Shown here: positions 24,001 to 35,737 of the stretch, in pieces
Layout: every line of letters begins with the position of its first letter
How positions within the stretch are numbered: the first letter of the stretch is position 1
Assembly (NCBI GenBank): GCA_020747065.1
Contig: JAGMVK010000003.1
Span: 2,976,001-3,040,000, forward strand
Length of the DNA: 64,000 nt
Source of the DNA: Cadophora sp. MPI-SDFR-AT-0126
Taxonomy: Eukaryota; Ascomycota; Leotiomycetes; Helotiales; Ploettnerulaceae
Direction of reading: 5' to 3'
Notes under the pieces: generated by a model
The model's input: the letters and a program-made list of their open reading frames with translations, nothing else
Told to the model about the DNA's origin: nothing
Database searches by the model: none
Program-made: the position numbers and the translations under genes

Positions 24001-26984
24001 TGACGATGACCTCGAACTTCGCAAAAGATCTAGGATTCGAGGAAGAAACAGCCAAGTTCCAGACCAGCCAACAAAATCGCATATTTCAGAATTGCTCGAT
24101 CAAGAGATACAACGCATTATGTTCGTCCATGCAATTTCAGCAAGTGGAGAGTTCGAATCTGCCAACTCCAGCAACGCCCATTCCCCTCCGATCTTTCGAA
24201 ACTATGCAAATAGTTCCGCCATTGCCAGCTCGCAGATCTATGGTCCCCGCATCGATGAATACGGTTCAGTCAAGACACCAGGGCCGGTCACCAAGCCGGT
24301 ATGTGACGCAGCTACATCATAGACCCCAGCTGTGTCTTAACTAATGCATTGTAGTACCCGAATCCAAATCCTCCCAAACATTCCTAATCGACCTCGAAGC
24401 TTCATACTGGGCGAGTCGGAGGAAGTACATACGCAGGATAGAAAGAGGAAATGGCTTGAGACGCGGGAGGAGCTGAGATGGATAATGATACACTTTCGAC
24501 TGCACAACTCTATCTTGGACCTTCCTCGACCGCGTACCTATCGTTCAGGGGAGTAATATCGCATTTGGGCAATCTACAAAGGGAGGGATTCAAGGAGTCA
24601 TACGGATGGAGTGGCATTGAAAAGGGATACTTGGAGTATGTTGGTTATAATTGGAATTCGGTTACGGCACATGGTGTTTGGATCGGTACGGGTCTGGACT
24701 GGCTGGCGCGGACAACTGCATGGAGGATCTGGGAGGCGGGAGAGATGGCTGTGCATATGTCCATACACATAAGCAAGCGAAGCTTTACATATTCATGCCA
24801 AATTCATGCCATAACAGCCAACCAAGCAAGCGATCTTACTTCATTCTGGTAATGGCCAATTGGCCACGTCTGAATATAGAAGTTCGGTGATTCAAGGCGT
24901 CATTTTCAAACCCTTGAGTTCATCCAAGCGAGTGAGTAAGTAAACAAAGAGGTCAGCCAATAGAGCCGGGTGCCCTTGCAGATAGCCCCAGGCAGGCGTG
25001 CATCCAACCACCTACCCCAACTCCAAGGGCTAGCCTAACCCGACAGCCAGGCAACAAACGCCAAAGGTGGGCTTGCAGTGGGTTCATCTGATCTTTGCTC
25101 TTCTCTCCTTCGTTCGGTTGTGCTAGATCCTGGCAAATAGGAGTTCTGGTCGTCGCTTGTGGAACCAGACGTGGCCAGCGTTGTTTTCCAATACCCAAAG
25201 CATCCCTGAGTCATACTCCAAGGCACCCAATGGCCTACCACCCCCAGTCACAAATATCTGCCTGCCAGGCTGACGATCGACAGTAATCATGTCGTGAGCT
25301 CGAAGGATGTAGTCGATTCTTCAAAAAGAGAACCGTGTAGTTGGCAAACATCACAAAGACAACATCCAAGACCGCAGGCAACAGTTCAGATAAACATCAG
25401 AACCTGATATAACACCACTCCAAAGAGGACGCACCAACCACGGAAAGGATGGCCATTTCGTCTTCGAAGCAATTCAACACGTCCTCAACACCCTGACCCA
25501 AAGTCAACTTCCCCAAATCAAAATCCCACAGCAACAACCAACTCTAACCTTCCTTCTAATCGCAGTCTCTACTTATAAGCTTCTACGTGAATCCCTCCAT
25601 CATTTACTCTAGCTCTAGCACCGACTCTCCACCAACGACTTCTATTCCATCAGCGATTCAGCATATCAGCACATATTCCTGAGAGAGCCACCAACACTTA
25701 TCATTCATCCCTCACAACCTCCACAGTGCCCGCCCAGATATATCCTCTACACCAGTTCGCAGACGCATCACGAGCACGGAAAGTAGGCTTGAGGTCCAGT
25801 AGATCCGCCAGGCTCTGGAGAAACCAAGCCAGTACGTACCGAGTCTGCTGTCCAGCTTCGTCTCTGCTCGGTGCCAACGGAAACAGTGGCGGACTGCGAA
25901 TCCCTCGAATTCACCACCCACGAATAAATCCTCACAAGAAACGGACTGTCGAAGTTACATCATTTGAAACAACCTTCGCAAAGCGTTACATCCAATAGAG
26001 AAACAAAATACAAGGGGAGTGGAAAGCAGAGCGGGGAGAAGTATTACCAGCTACTGGCTGGGCACTCTCCACACTCCGGGCTCGAAATTATGGCACGGGA
26101 GAACGGCAACTGTGTTGCATAATTATCACTATGAATTTGGGAGCAGGAATCGACTTTGCATATGTCCCCGAGGCTTCCCATAGAAAGAGAGAAAGGAAGA
26201 GAAGCCAAAATAAGAAATATGTCTGGGAGCCTTAACCGGAGAAAGCAAGTTTCCTCCTGCGCGTCTAGGCAAACAATCTATCGATACATGATACTCAAAA
26301 GCACTACTGCCTTCATGTTACAATCTACCTTATGCTCTGGACCTTACTCCCCGCAGAATTCCTGAATCCTGATTTACACAAAGAACGCGAGTAGCTCGCT
26401 TACAGCCCCTTGTTCGTATTCAACGTACCTCGCTACTCGAACTCTCCCGGAACCCCAAGTAGCCATCCTTATGAAACATACATTCGCCATATTTTCTTCA
26501 GCTTTCGCTTCCTGTACTTAATCTCAATACATGCGATCGGGCACAATAGCAGATTTGGCGAAGGTCACGGAGGACAACTAGCTGTGTCGAGTCCAGAAGT
26601 TCAAGGCTCGCTTATTAGTCTCTAGGCCAGCCGCTCGACGGAAACACTGCACAATTCGGCAGATGGTCAGGTCAAGATTCTATCCTGCAATATGTCTTGC
26701 CATCCAGAAGACATTTCCACTGAAGTTAACGGACTTACCACGCAAGATTTCAGGAGAAACTTCTCAGTAAAGATGATATACCAACATAAAATTTCCAGTC
26801 TTCGCTTCACTTGACGACAATATTTGACAACGTTCAGACGTGGGTGATCCTTTTTCATTCTTGAGATACATAGAGTACTAGAACTATTCCTATCACCCCT
26901 TCCAATCCCAATACGCCCCAAATCACAGTCTCACAGCACAAGCCCGCTCTATCCTAACTTTCCCTCATTGGTAGCAATGACGAT
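21061..26984. other. Large region without a supportable gene
   Basis: No frame exceeds about 150 codons, and I could not assemble exons with consistent splice sites or family motifs. The best candidate is 24478-24852 (+), an ATG-initiated frame of 124 codons with aromatic-rich sequence, but nothing identifies it. Composition is not strongly AT-skewed, so this is not a typical RIP block. It may be old unique DNA, long UTRs or a lineage-specific gene that I cannot model. Confidence 0.4.
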
Positions 26985-27493
26985 TTACTCATCGGAACTT
27001 CCACCCGAAGCCTTTCCACCCTTTCTACCAGCCTCAACAGGGTCAACCTTTCCTCCAGCGAATTCTATTTCCACATCATATGAGCACACATCTCTCAATT
27101 AACCATCTTCCTCACGGCCCCAAAGGCCCGAAAATGGGAGTAGAAAGGAGTAGAAGGTACTTACGGCCATTTCCACCACCGCTGCCTCCAGAGCTGGAAT
27201 CACTTCCAGAGTTTCCGCTGCCGCCTGATGCCTTTCCACCCTGGGCGCCGGCCTCTGTGGGGTCGACCTTTCCTTGGGCGAATTGGCCGGTGCCGACGCG
27301 CTTGTCGGGGGTTCCGTCCTCCTTGAGGCCTCCATGCTCTGTTACTGGATGTTAGTGATGGACTGGTGCAGTAAGGAGGGTGAAATGAGAAGGTGATTGA
27401 AGTGATTTGAGATGCTCAAATGGAAGATTGGGATGGTAAATGGGATGCATGAGAGGAGCGAAGCGTACCAGTTGGCTTGTAGGTGTCAGACAT
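26985..27493 (-). CDS. Small Gly-rich GGKASGG-repeat protein (Con-10/KGG stress-protein-like)
   Basis: There are three exons, 27493-27469, 27338-27165 and 27064-26985, with GTACGC..CAG and GTAAGT..TAG introns, giving 92 residues. The sequence starts MSDTYKPTEHGG and contains two copies of a motif of the form FA-x-GKVDP-x-EAG-x-x-GGKASGG, separated by a Gly/Ser linker. The GGKAS motif resembles the short hydrophilic repeat of conidiation protein Con-10 and of bacterial KGG stress proteins. Such proteins are small, soluble and induced in sporulation or stress. That role is inference by resemblance. Composition and introns are normal, with no RIP damage. Confidence 0.75.
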
Positions 27494-28837
27494 TGTGATG
27501 TTTGGTTGGTTTGGTTGTTGTTTGTTGTTGTTTGAGAAGATGTGAAGATGATGTTGAAGATGATGAGAAGAATGCTTGATAGACGGAGGAGATACCTCTT
27601 TATATAGACTTTCTGCCCTCTCTTCCAGCTCTCTCAAGGAGCAATTCCTCCGCTCCCTGCCCTCTCCTCTGCTCTCATTGTCTTACCTCATGCAAGCCGT
27701 ACGCTCGGTGAAGCGAGAGAAGCAAAAGTCATGATGTAAACACCTCTTCCCTCATAGTCAGAGTAAGCCGTGCTGTGATTCACCACCCGTACAAGCATAA
27801 CTAGGTCGATGCATTACCCCATATCATCCCTAGCCGCACAGTCTCACACCCCAGACCCAGAACATACACTACACTACAGCCCAAACCATCCCAGCGATCT
27901 CCACGATTCCCTTCCATCAGCGGGTATCAGATCGATCTAGACGTGTGTCCGGGGATGCAGGTACGTAGCCGGCGGACACCAAAACGCACTCCTCTTTCCA
28001 CCAAAATAAGACTAAACCAGGGGAAACATCTCCCACTCGACTCTAATTCGTTCGGTACAAGAGAAAGAGGAGAAAAGTGTTTGACATGATCGCGTCTTTT
28101 TACCCTCGATGCTCGATTTTCATGATGTAATTGATCGCGACGGGAGAAGCGAAATCCTTACTAGGGCGGCGCGTTGTCACGGGATTGTCTGTAGGACGCG
28201 AGGGATTTTGTTTCGTGTTCGGGTTGAAGGCTGATCTCCTTACCTAGGATGGATTCATGTGGATTTCTGGCTGTAATGATAGGTCATGGTTTGAGATGCA
28301 AGAGAAAGAAATGCTTGATGTGGGGTTACGGGGTAGATGAGAGTTCAAGGCCGTTTGGTATGGGAATTTGAATCTCCATCATAGTGTCGATGCGCAAATT
28401 AGTGCTTGGACGTCTCAAGGAGTTGAACTACGGATAATAAGAGCATGGATTGTTTGAAGGGAAATGTAATGATGACATTAGGCGGGTAGACGTACTGTGA
28501 AAGAAAAAGAAAGTAAAGTGTGAGAATGTGAGAAATGACAAAATTTCAATGCCACTCGGCCGGTTGAGGGAGAGTATCGGACCGCTCTTCTGCGTCTTGG
28601 ATTCTGCAAGCAAGCAATATGTGAGTGAAAGTTGAAGGAAGAAGCAAATAACAGCTTTGGCGTTTCGACTTCGGCAGCTAAAAACATATAGAAAGGAGGG
28701 ATTGAAGTTATAACGTCCTTTCTCATTCTCTATTCTAGATCTGTGCCTTATAAAATCCCACACAAATCGATTAAACATTCCTAGCCTACCCCTTGAACTC
28801 CTAGGCTATATATAAGACCTTTTATACCTTATGCTAA
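27494..28837. other. Intergenic region, promoter side of the GGKASGG gene
   Basis: The first few hundred bases are the presumed promoter and 5' UTR of the leftward small gene. The rest shows no credible gene. A 116-codon minus-strand frame at 28428-28778 lacks any family features. Composition turns AT-rich abruptly near 28790, at the 3' end of the RFC pseudogene. Confidence 0.4.
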
Positions 28838-30044
28838 TTATTTAACTGCTGCTATAAGTTCCGCTCTATTTCGTATAACACTAACCACAGCTCCTGTTTA
28901 TATAACCTCCTTGCCTCTACCGCTTAATCGATATTCTACTTCGGCTAGTCTATCTAACTAGGTAATTATAATAAGAGCAGGAACATCTAACTTTATTAAC
29001 TCTTTGCTAAGGGCAGTGATAATATCTGCTAACGCTAAGCCTTAACTTACTTTAAGAGAGTTAATTATTTGTAAATAGGTTGTTACGTCAGGGGTTTTAA
29101 GGAGAGTGTTAAGGATTTTAGAGATATCTTCAGGGTATAGAGAGGCTATGTATTCGTAGATTATAGTTTCTGTAATTATGTCTTGTTTCATGTTTTTTTC
29201 AGCAAGCTTAGGTATGCCCTTGATATAAATTAGAGTACCTATATATCGTTAGTTTAGTACCCTAACGTTATGTATATAAAACTCACTACTTGCATAGTAT
29301 GCTTATAGCACGTTCAGAGCTCTTCTTATATCTCCCTTACTTAGCTTCACTAATACATCTATCGCAAAAGTATTTATCTGAATATTCTCCTTAATAATAA
29401 CCTTATTAACTAATACCCGGATATCTCTCTCCTTTAACGGATTGAACCTGAATCTTATATAGCGACTCAGTAAAGCCGGACTAAGCTTATATATATAGTC
29501 CGTAATAATACAGAATCTCGTGTTCGTAGTATACTTCTTTATGATCTGTTTTAAGGCTATTTATACAGTTGAAGTCATAGTATCCGCCTTATTCAGAATA
29601 ATCAGCTTATATATTAGTATTAAGGCAGATATTGATATTATGCTTATAGTGAAGATTTGTTTCGTGCTAGCGAACGTTTTAATTTGTTCTTAGACTATAT
29701 CGATACTATAATCGTCGGAGGAATTAAGCTTAAGTACTATCTGCCGCATATTCTTCGAGCCGTAGATCTTTCGTGCTAGTGCGAGAATTGTAGATATCTT
29801 TCCGGTTCCAGGTAGGCCGTAGAGGAGGAGATGAGGAAGTCTCTGGGATTCTGTTAGTCTTATGTCCTTATGTTCGTATAGCTCCCCTCATATTTGTCTC
29901 GACGAACTTATTAATTATCGCGAGAATATCTTAGTAACTAGACATATCTTTAAGGGTATCTGGGCAGTACTTTTCGACCCTATAGAGATATCAGCAGATA
30001 CTATATAAAAGGCAATAGTAGTCCTAACTATAATAGACTATCTT
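28838..30044 (-). pseudogene. rfc3: RIP-killed replication factor C subunit 3 copy, main part
   Basis: The minus strand encodes a clamp-loader small subunit from the VEKY box onward. It has a Walker A region reading GLPGTGK near 29810, an RFC box with [15 protein letters not shown] near 29735, and a Walker B remnant LIILN-x-AD near 29600, where the family has DEAD. Then come the NTRFCII sensor region near 29510, the SRC-like LLSRY finger near 29475, and a C-terminal collar with GLALADIITALSKEL. A stop lies at 28838-28840. Missense Asp to Asn and Arg to Tyr/Cys changes and TAG codons are RIP-type. A remnant intron just before VEKY shows that the copy arose from genomic DNA, not from mRNA. RFC3 is essential for loading PCNA, so a working copy must exist elsewhere in the genome. 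Confidence 0.85.
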
Positions 30045-30266
30045 TGTAACGACGCAATATTACTAAGTGCAGTATCAAGTATGGGAGCAAGAGGGTAGGC
30101 AAATAGTAATATTATAGGTCTGGTACGAAGGAAACAAGAAGGTAAGGAGCCCTCACAGGAGGAGCGGTCCTATATATACACGAATCTGGTCCGGCTTCCG
30201 TCCGGTAATATTCCGGCTAAACCTGAGTACCCCTATTTCCAGCACTTCCGTCACTTCAACGTTACA
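30045..30266 (-). repeat. 3' LTR of intact Gypsy (222 bp)
   Basis: It matches 37584-37805 base for base as far as I can compare. It starts TGTAACGACG and ends AACGTTACA, so the termini are TGTAAC/TTACA. Confidence 0.95.
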
Positions 30267-30280
30267 TCACCCCCCTCCTG
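30267..30280 (-). other. Polypurine tract next to 3' LTR
   Basis: On the element's coding strand this reads CAGGAGGGGGGTGA and abuts the LTR, which is the expected place for plus-strand DNA priming. Confidence 0.65.
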
Positions 30281-30672
30281 TAAGAGAGCTTGCCCCCAAG
30301 CTCTGAATCGTATTTCCACGTAGAATTATCGTTGTACAAAACAGTAGAGATATACAGCTTTGGTAGGGAGATTCCGGAGGAAGTGTTGATCCGGCAGTGC
30401 TGGTCAACAACAATAGCAGTGGTAAGCGAGGTAGTAACCTGACTGTAAAGCCGTCCGAAAGGCGTCCGAACCAGGTCTGGTGAGGCCATAATTGCTTGCT
30501 ATTGTGCGTGTTGTAGTACTTAACAGCGCAGATCTCCAGAATTCTGACTTTCTTCTTCAAACAACTACAACTTCAAGCTCTGTAAGCGAACCTTGTACAT
30601 GGAGATTTGTCGATCTGTACATATTGCTAATACATTTTGATAGTCCGTATCAAACAAAATAAGCAATTCGAG

Positions 30673-31577
30673 AGTAAGTTAAGTTCTGAATTCCTGGTGG
30701 TTCAGCGGTGATTCGGAGTTGATTCGGTGTATTGACATAAACAGTGCCTGCTCCAACCCCCGTCAACGCCCTCGAGTCCGCCTACCGCAAGCATTGCATC
30801 CGATGCGTCCGTCTGCTCGCCACGGAACCAGACCATGTTTGCGAGTTCAACAGTGCCAGAAGCAAGAAGTGTGCGTACTGCAAGAAGCAAGCAGAAAAGT
30901 GCAATCCCGTAGGTACTCCCCATTTCCTTTTCCCAAATCCCGATTGTTGTGAATGTGGTCCGATTGTGATCCGGATAAGCCAAAATACTGATTTCTGTAC
31001 CAGATTCCGCACTATATGGCTGAGGAATATCACAAGCTCTCCCTCGCCATCACCGCCAAAGACAATGAGGGTATCATTTCTGCCTCCCAAGAGATCGATG
31101 CCGGATTGCGTGTTGCTGCCGCCAATGCCCCCAAGACACAGGGTGAGCTGCAGTTGGAGTTGTTGGAGGAAACCCGTGCTCTTCGCCGGGCTGTTGCGGA
31201 TCTGGCCGCACAACAAGCTGTAGGTTACCCCCTTTTCTTTTGTCTTTTTCTTCTGTCATAAGTTTCGCTTGTAACTATCTCCATCTGGGATAGAGATCTG
31301 GTTCTGAATATACCTGTTTTCCCCTGTGCGAGATTAGAATGACCTCCGATTGACGTGTGAATAGGGTCTGGTTTTGGCCCTAGGCCAAATCCGAGAGGAG
31401 ATTGCCGCCGGTGCCACCAAGGTGGCTGAGACCGTTCGTCGTGGTGGTGTCAAGCGTAAGAGAGTGGAGGGGGAGGAGGAGGAGGGAGAGTTGCCGGCCC
31501 GTTTCCGGGCAACTCGAAGTAGTGGACGCCCTGGTGGCGCGGGGGAGGGAGAGGAGATTCCAAATAACTTGGAATAG
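30673..31577 (+). CDS. Spliced Cys-rich protein gene antisense inside the Gypsy element
   Basis: The coding parts are 30673 (the A of ATG), 30745-30908, 31004-31219 and 31365-31577. The introns are 30674-30744 (GTAAGT..ACAG, with a TTGAC branch), 30909-31003 and 31220-31364. All joins keep frame and give 197 residues; the first intron splits the start codon after A. The N-terminal 55 residues carry six Cys in a C-x2-C-x12-C-x9-C-x2-C-x6-C pattern, likely a zinc-binding module. The middle exon is helical with LELLEETRALRRAVADL. The C-terminus is basic, with RRGGVKRKR followed by acidic and Arg/Gly-rich stretches, suggesting nuclear or nucleic-acid binding. It lies between pol and the 3' LTR on the opposite strand. 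I do not recognise a named family. The start in the 5' exon is inferred. Confidence 0.7.
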
Positions 31578-31745
31578 GGGGAGAATAGGCCCTGTTTCGG
31601 ATTGGCTTCGTCGTTGGTTCTTCGTGGCTGTACCTTCGGTCAGACTTCTCATGCGGGAGTAGCCCCCTGTGGCGAAACCGGTGAGATGTTCTGGCTGGGG
31701 TGCAGTCGCAAGACCGCGGCGTTGGTGCTTTGAATCAGAGGGTAT

Positions 31746-34700
31746 TTAGATGGTCTGAATCAAACCTCGTTTTGCCGTCTTGCCAACTGGTCTATTGTCT
31801 TCCAAGTGACTGTAGTCGTCTTCTCCATTCTCCCATGCGGCTAACCATTCGGGCAGGTTTCGGGGTGGTCCCGGAGCAGAAGGGTTAACTTGGTGAAAAT
31901 CTCTTAACTTGTGAGGCGACCCCATCAAATTAGACGCGTTGTACCATGTAGTATCAGGATCGTGGCCTACCCAACTGACTTGATACTTTAAGGTGTTGCG
32001 GTACAATCGCGATGCGAGAACTTCTTGCACTTCCCATTCTTCTTGTCCCTCAATTACCTCGGGGGGGTTTCGGGGCTGTTCCTGACCAGGTAAGGGGTCA
32101 TTTGGGTCCCGGAACAACAGCTCAGGAGCAAACACATCATGAATATTCGATCCTGCAGGTAACTGGAGCTGATAGGAGTTCCCTACTTGACGTAGGATTT
32201 CAAATGGCCCTTCCCATTGATTACCGAGCTTGCGGCTTGGTCGGTGGCTTTTGAGGTTCTTGGTAGACAGGTACACTTTGTCACCTACTTGGAAATCGAC
32301 AGGTCTGCGATGCTGGTTTACAGCCCTTGCCATGCGATCCTGCGCAGCCTGCATATTCGATTTAGCCAACTCCCACGCCTCTTTCATGCGTTCTGCCACT
32401 GCTTTAGCATCACGGTAGTTGAGCCTTTCCAGAGGAGTGGTAGCTTTAGGAGAGTTCCAATCCCAACTATTCCTCGGATCTGATCCGAATTTGAGCCGGT
32501 ACGGGGCCATACCAATGGAGGCATGAGGAAGGGTTATCTGGGCTCGATCTATTAATGGAATCAGTTCGCTCCAGTTGTCCTGGTAGAAGTTGACAAATGG
32601 CCGTAATCTCTGATCGATATACCTGTTCATGATCTCCGTCTGGCCATCGGTCTCCTTGTGATATGCCGTAGAAAGCTTGACTTTAACGCCGATGATCCGG
32701 CAGAACTCTTTCCAAAACGATGAGACGAACTGCGGCCCTCGATCCGATACAATCGACTCCGGAGTATGTCCGAATCGGTAGATCCACTGGATGAAGAGCT
32801 TGGCGGTACCGCGTGCGTTAATATCTTGGTGGCAAGGAATCGTCACGGAATCCTTTCCCAGGCGGTCGATAAACACTAGGATTCTGTCGTAACCATGCTT
32901 GTCCTTTGGGAAATCCTTGTAATCCATACACAAATGCTGCATAGGATAACTTGGAATTGGTAGTGGGTGGAGAAGGCCTTGCTGTTTGGAATGCTTGGAG
33001 TGCGAGAATTGACAGGCTCGGCAATTTCTTACGTACCGGTTGCAGTCCGAACCCATTCCGACCCAGTAGTACTTCGGGGCCAGGAGTTGATACGTCTTCA
33101 ACCCACTGGGGTGAGCAATGGACGGCTGGTCGTGCACTTCTTTGATCAACCTGGTGCAAAGGGGAGTATTGCGTTGTACGCAGAGTCGATCTTTGAAGAG
33201 CAGGAGTCCATCCTTAATCGAGTAGTCTTTGGGTAAGGATTTTCGCACGTCGGCAAAGGCAGTACGATTGTCCTGACAAAGCTTTTCAATGAGGTTAAAA
33301 GAGTCCAGGGGAGCATTCGGAGGAGCTTCTGCCTCGGCAGTGGTCAACGGCGAGAGAGATGCCACAACTACGGAGGAAACAAACCGTTCCGCCAGCTCAG
33401 AATTGATGCGGGGGTCGAGCCTTCCCGGTGCCAGTAGGGTTCGGCTCCGACTATCTTTCTGGACCTGTTTCTGTACTTCCAAATCCTGCTCCCGACGGCT
33501 CAAGATGTCCGCCCTCTGGTTATCTTTACCAGGGGTATACATGATTTGGAAGTTAAAGTCAGAGAGAAATTCCATCCAACGAGCTTGCTTAGCGGTGAGC
33601 ACTTTAGTGGTCATGAAGTACTCCAGAGAGCGGTGGTCCGAATATACCTCGATTCTGTTCCGAAGGGACATCAACTCTGGGCGCCACTTGTGAAAGCTTT
33701 CCACGATGGCGTACAGTTCTTTGTCGTGGATTTCCCAGTTTGGTTCGTGACCGTTGAGTACGTGCGAATAGAATCCGAGTGGGTACCATTGTTTGTCGTC
33801 GTGCTGTTGTGACACCACTCCAGCGATTACCCCGTCAGAAGCATCCGTTTCCAGCTTGGTAGGCAATTCCGGCTGGAAATGGTAAATCCGTTGAATTGAC
33901 AGCAACTGCTTTCGGAGCTCTTCAAACGCAACGCGACACTCTTCTGTCCAATTCCAGGCTACTGTAGGTCGAGTAAGCGCAGACAGAGGTTTGGCAATGA
34001 GCCCGAAGTTGCGTATGAATTGTCGGTAAAAACCACAGAACCCTAGGTACGACTTGACGGCTGTCACGGTCTTGGGGTACTTCCAGTTGCGCAGTGGTTC
34101 AACCTTCTCCGGATCTGCCTCGATACCCTCAGTGGTTACTATATAGCCCAGGTACTTAGTGCGGGTGACATGGAATTCGCATTTCTTGATGTCAGCTTGC
34201 AATCCGGCTTCCATCAAACGCTTCAGTACAGATTCTACGTGGGCCTGGTGTTCCCCTACAGATTCGGAGTAGATTAGGATATCGTCCAGGTAAGCCATGC
34301 AGAAGTTGTCCAGGTAGTCAAGGAGTACGTCGTTCATATAACGTTGGTATGTGCCAGGTCCATTGCAAAGGCCAAATGGTAGTACCTTACACTTATATGA
34401 TCCGTATCTGGTCCGAAACGTGGTATACTCCTCGGAGGCTGGATCCATGCGGATGCGGTTGAAGGCGGCCCGAATATCCAATTTTGTAAATATCTTTGCA
34501 TTCGACACTCTAGCAAGGAGCTCGTCGATTCGGGGGATTGGATAAGCGTCTTTTCGTGTGAGGGCATTCAGCTTGCGATAATCAATGCAGAATCGCAGAC
34601 CTCCATCGGGCTTTTTGACAAAGAGTACAGGTGATGCAAATGGGCTCTGGCTCGACTCGATAAAACCCTTGTCTAGATTCTCCAGGAGGTACTCCTTCAT

Positions 34701-35687
34701 CACTTTGAGCTCCTCTGTTGATTGACGATAGAGAGGAGAGTAGGCGTCAGGTAGTGGCCCCTCAAGATGAATCTTGTGGTCGTAATATCGATGAGGTGGA
34801 AGAGTATCTGCATCTTTCTTGGAAAATGCCGACTTCAGGTGTTGGTACTGTTTCGGAAGCCTTTCGGATAGGAGTCGGGCGGTGTCAGGATCTTCCGGTT
34901 CATACTGTTCCTGTAAGATGCGGTCTATCTCATAGATACTGGTTTGGAAGAACTCGGTATCTTTGCGTTTCATGTTGAAATGGAAGGCGTTTGCGCTGAT
35001 CTCGCAGATAAACACAGATGTAGGTGGTGTCCTCGATGGTTTGCATTTTAATTTCCGGACCCGTAAAGGTCCTTCACTTGCGGGGGACAATATCGGGGCC
35101 GGTTCGGGAGCGACTCGGAGGAGATGTTCTCCTAGCATTTGAACTGTGAAGGGGAGATGTTTTCGTCGCATCTCGTCCTTTTGGATTGCCAGATCTCTGC
35201 GGTTTGCGTCGCTCTGGTAGTCTCGTCGTGGAGGGAGCTGCGTGCGTGGAAAGGGCAAGACTAGCTCCCGAGACCATTGTTTGGTAGGCGGGTAATCAGA
35301 TGGCCACAAAAATCGATTCTGGTCTGTCTGCAACTTGAGACGGAATCGACGCATCCATTTGACGCCTATTATCATATCCTGCTTCCCTAGGTCAAGGATC
35401 ACAAAGGGACAGTTATACACGCGTCGACCGTCAATCGTCAAGTGCAGACGCATGTAGTGGGTGGCGTGGCTTCGGACGGAGTTCTGAAAACCACGGATTG
35501 GTACAGTGTGCGGGAGGGGCTGAATCTTCACTCCTAACGCCCTCGAAAGGCGTGTGGATATGGTCCGATTCACGAAGAGATAACCGTTTGCTCCAGTGTC
35601 TGCTAATGCGGAGAGTGCAACTCCTAATCCATTCATACTAAGTGTACAATTGACTACGAACTGCTTCCCCCCCATTAGAGAGTTCAA
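31746..35687 (-). CDS. Gypsy Pol polyprotein (protease, RT, RNase H, integrase, chromodomain)
   Basis: The frame is about 1,313 codons. A retropepsin-like ADTGANG lies near residue 30. The reverse transcriptase has DYRKLNALT, LDIRAAF and the catalytic YLDDILIYS near residue 464. RNase H has ETDASDG and YSDHRSLEYF. The integrase has an HHCC-type finger with NCRACQ, the core MDYKDF, then SDRGPQF and DGQTEIMNR. The C-terminal chromodomain reads EVQEVLASRLYR with KYQVSWVGHD, which classes it as a chromovirus expected to target heterochromatin. The first codon of the frame is TTG; the frame is open upstream into the end of gag in the -1 phase, so a Gag-Pol frameshift is likely. All catalytic residues are present and there is no internal stop. 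Confidence 0.95.
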   Translation of the reverse strand: MNSLMGGKQFVVNCTLSMNGLGVALSALADTGANGYLFVNRTISTRLSRALGVKIQPLPHTVPIRGFQNSVRSHATHYMRLHLTIDGRRVYNCPFVILDLGKQDMIIGVKWMRRFRLKLQTDQNRFLWPSDYPPTKQWSRELVLPFPRTQLPPRRDYQSDANRRDLAIQKDEMRRKHLPFTVQMLGEHLLRVAPEPAPILSPASEGPLRVRKLKCKPSRTPPTSVFICEISANAFHFNMKRKDTEFFQTSIYEIDRILQEQYEPEDPDTARLLSERLPKQYQHLKSAFSKKDADTLPPHRYYDHKIHLEGPLPDAYSPLYRQSTEELKVMKEYLLENLDKGFIESSQSPFASPVLFVKKPDGGLRFCIDYRKLNALTRKDAYPIPRIDELLARVSNAKIFTKLDIRAAFNRIRMDPASEEYTTFRTRYGSYKCKVLPFGLCNGPGTYQRYMNDVLLDYLDNFCMAYLDDILIYSESVGEHQAHVESVLKRLMEAGLQADIKKCEFHVTRTKYLGYIVTTEGIEADPEKVEPLRNWKYPKTVTAVKSYLGFCGFYRQFIRNFGLIAKPLSALTRPTVAWNWTEECRVAFEELRKQLLSIQRIYHFQPELPTKLETDASDGVIAGVVSQQHDDKQWYPLGFYSHVLNGHEPNWEIHDKELYAIVESFHKWRPELMSLRNRIEVYSDHRSLEYFMTTKVLTAKQARWMEFLSDFNFQIMYTPGKDNQRADILSRREQDLEVQKQVQKDSRSRTLLAPGRLDPRINSELAERFVSSVVVASLSPLTTAEAEAPPNAPLDSFNLIEKLCQDNRTAFADVRKSLPKDYSIKDGLLLFKDRLCVQRNTPLCTRLIKEVHDQPSIAHPSGLKTYQLLAPKYYWVGMGSDCNRYVRNCRACQFSHSKHSKQQGLLHPLPIPSYPMQHLCMDYKDFPKDKHGYDRILVFIDRLGKDSVTIPCHQDINARGTAKLFIQWIYRFGHTPESIVSDRGPQFVSSFWKEFCRIIGVKVKLSTAYHKETDGQTEIMNRYIDQRLRPFVNFYQDNWSELIPLIDRAQITLPHASIGMAPYRLKFGSDPRNSWDWNSPKATTPLERLNYRDAKAVAERMKEAWELAKSNMQAAQDRMARAVNQHRRPVDFQVGDKVYLSTKNLKSHRPSRKLGNQWEGPFEILRQVGNSYQLQLPAGSNIHDVFAPELLFRDPNDPLPGQEQPRNPPEVIEGQEEWEVQEVLASRLYRNTLKYQVSWVGHDPDTTWYNASNLMGSPHKLRDFHQVNPSAPGPPRNLPEWLAAWENGEDDYSHLEDNRPVGKTAKRGLIQTI

Positions 35688-35737
35688 ATCGAGTTTTGAC
35701 AGATCACATTTGCGCAGGCCTAAGAAGGAGTCTTTTC

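Noticed and set aside
24478..24852. 124-codon plus-strand frame
   Set aside because: It is ATG-initiated, but no family motif, no exon partners and no homologous neighbour support it.
28428..28778. 116-codon minus-strand frame next to the rfc3 pseudogene
   Set aside because: It has Ser/Phe-rich sequence typical of AT-rich spacer, no domain, and no splice evidence.
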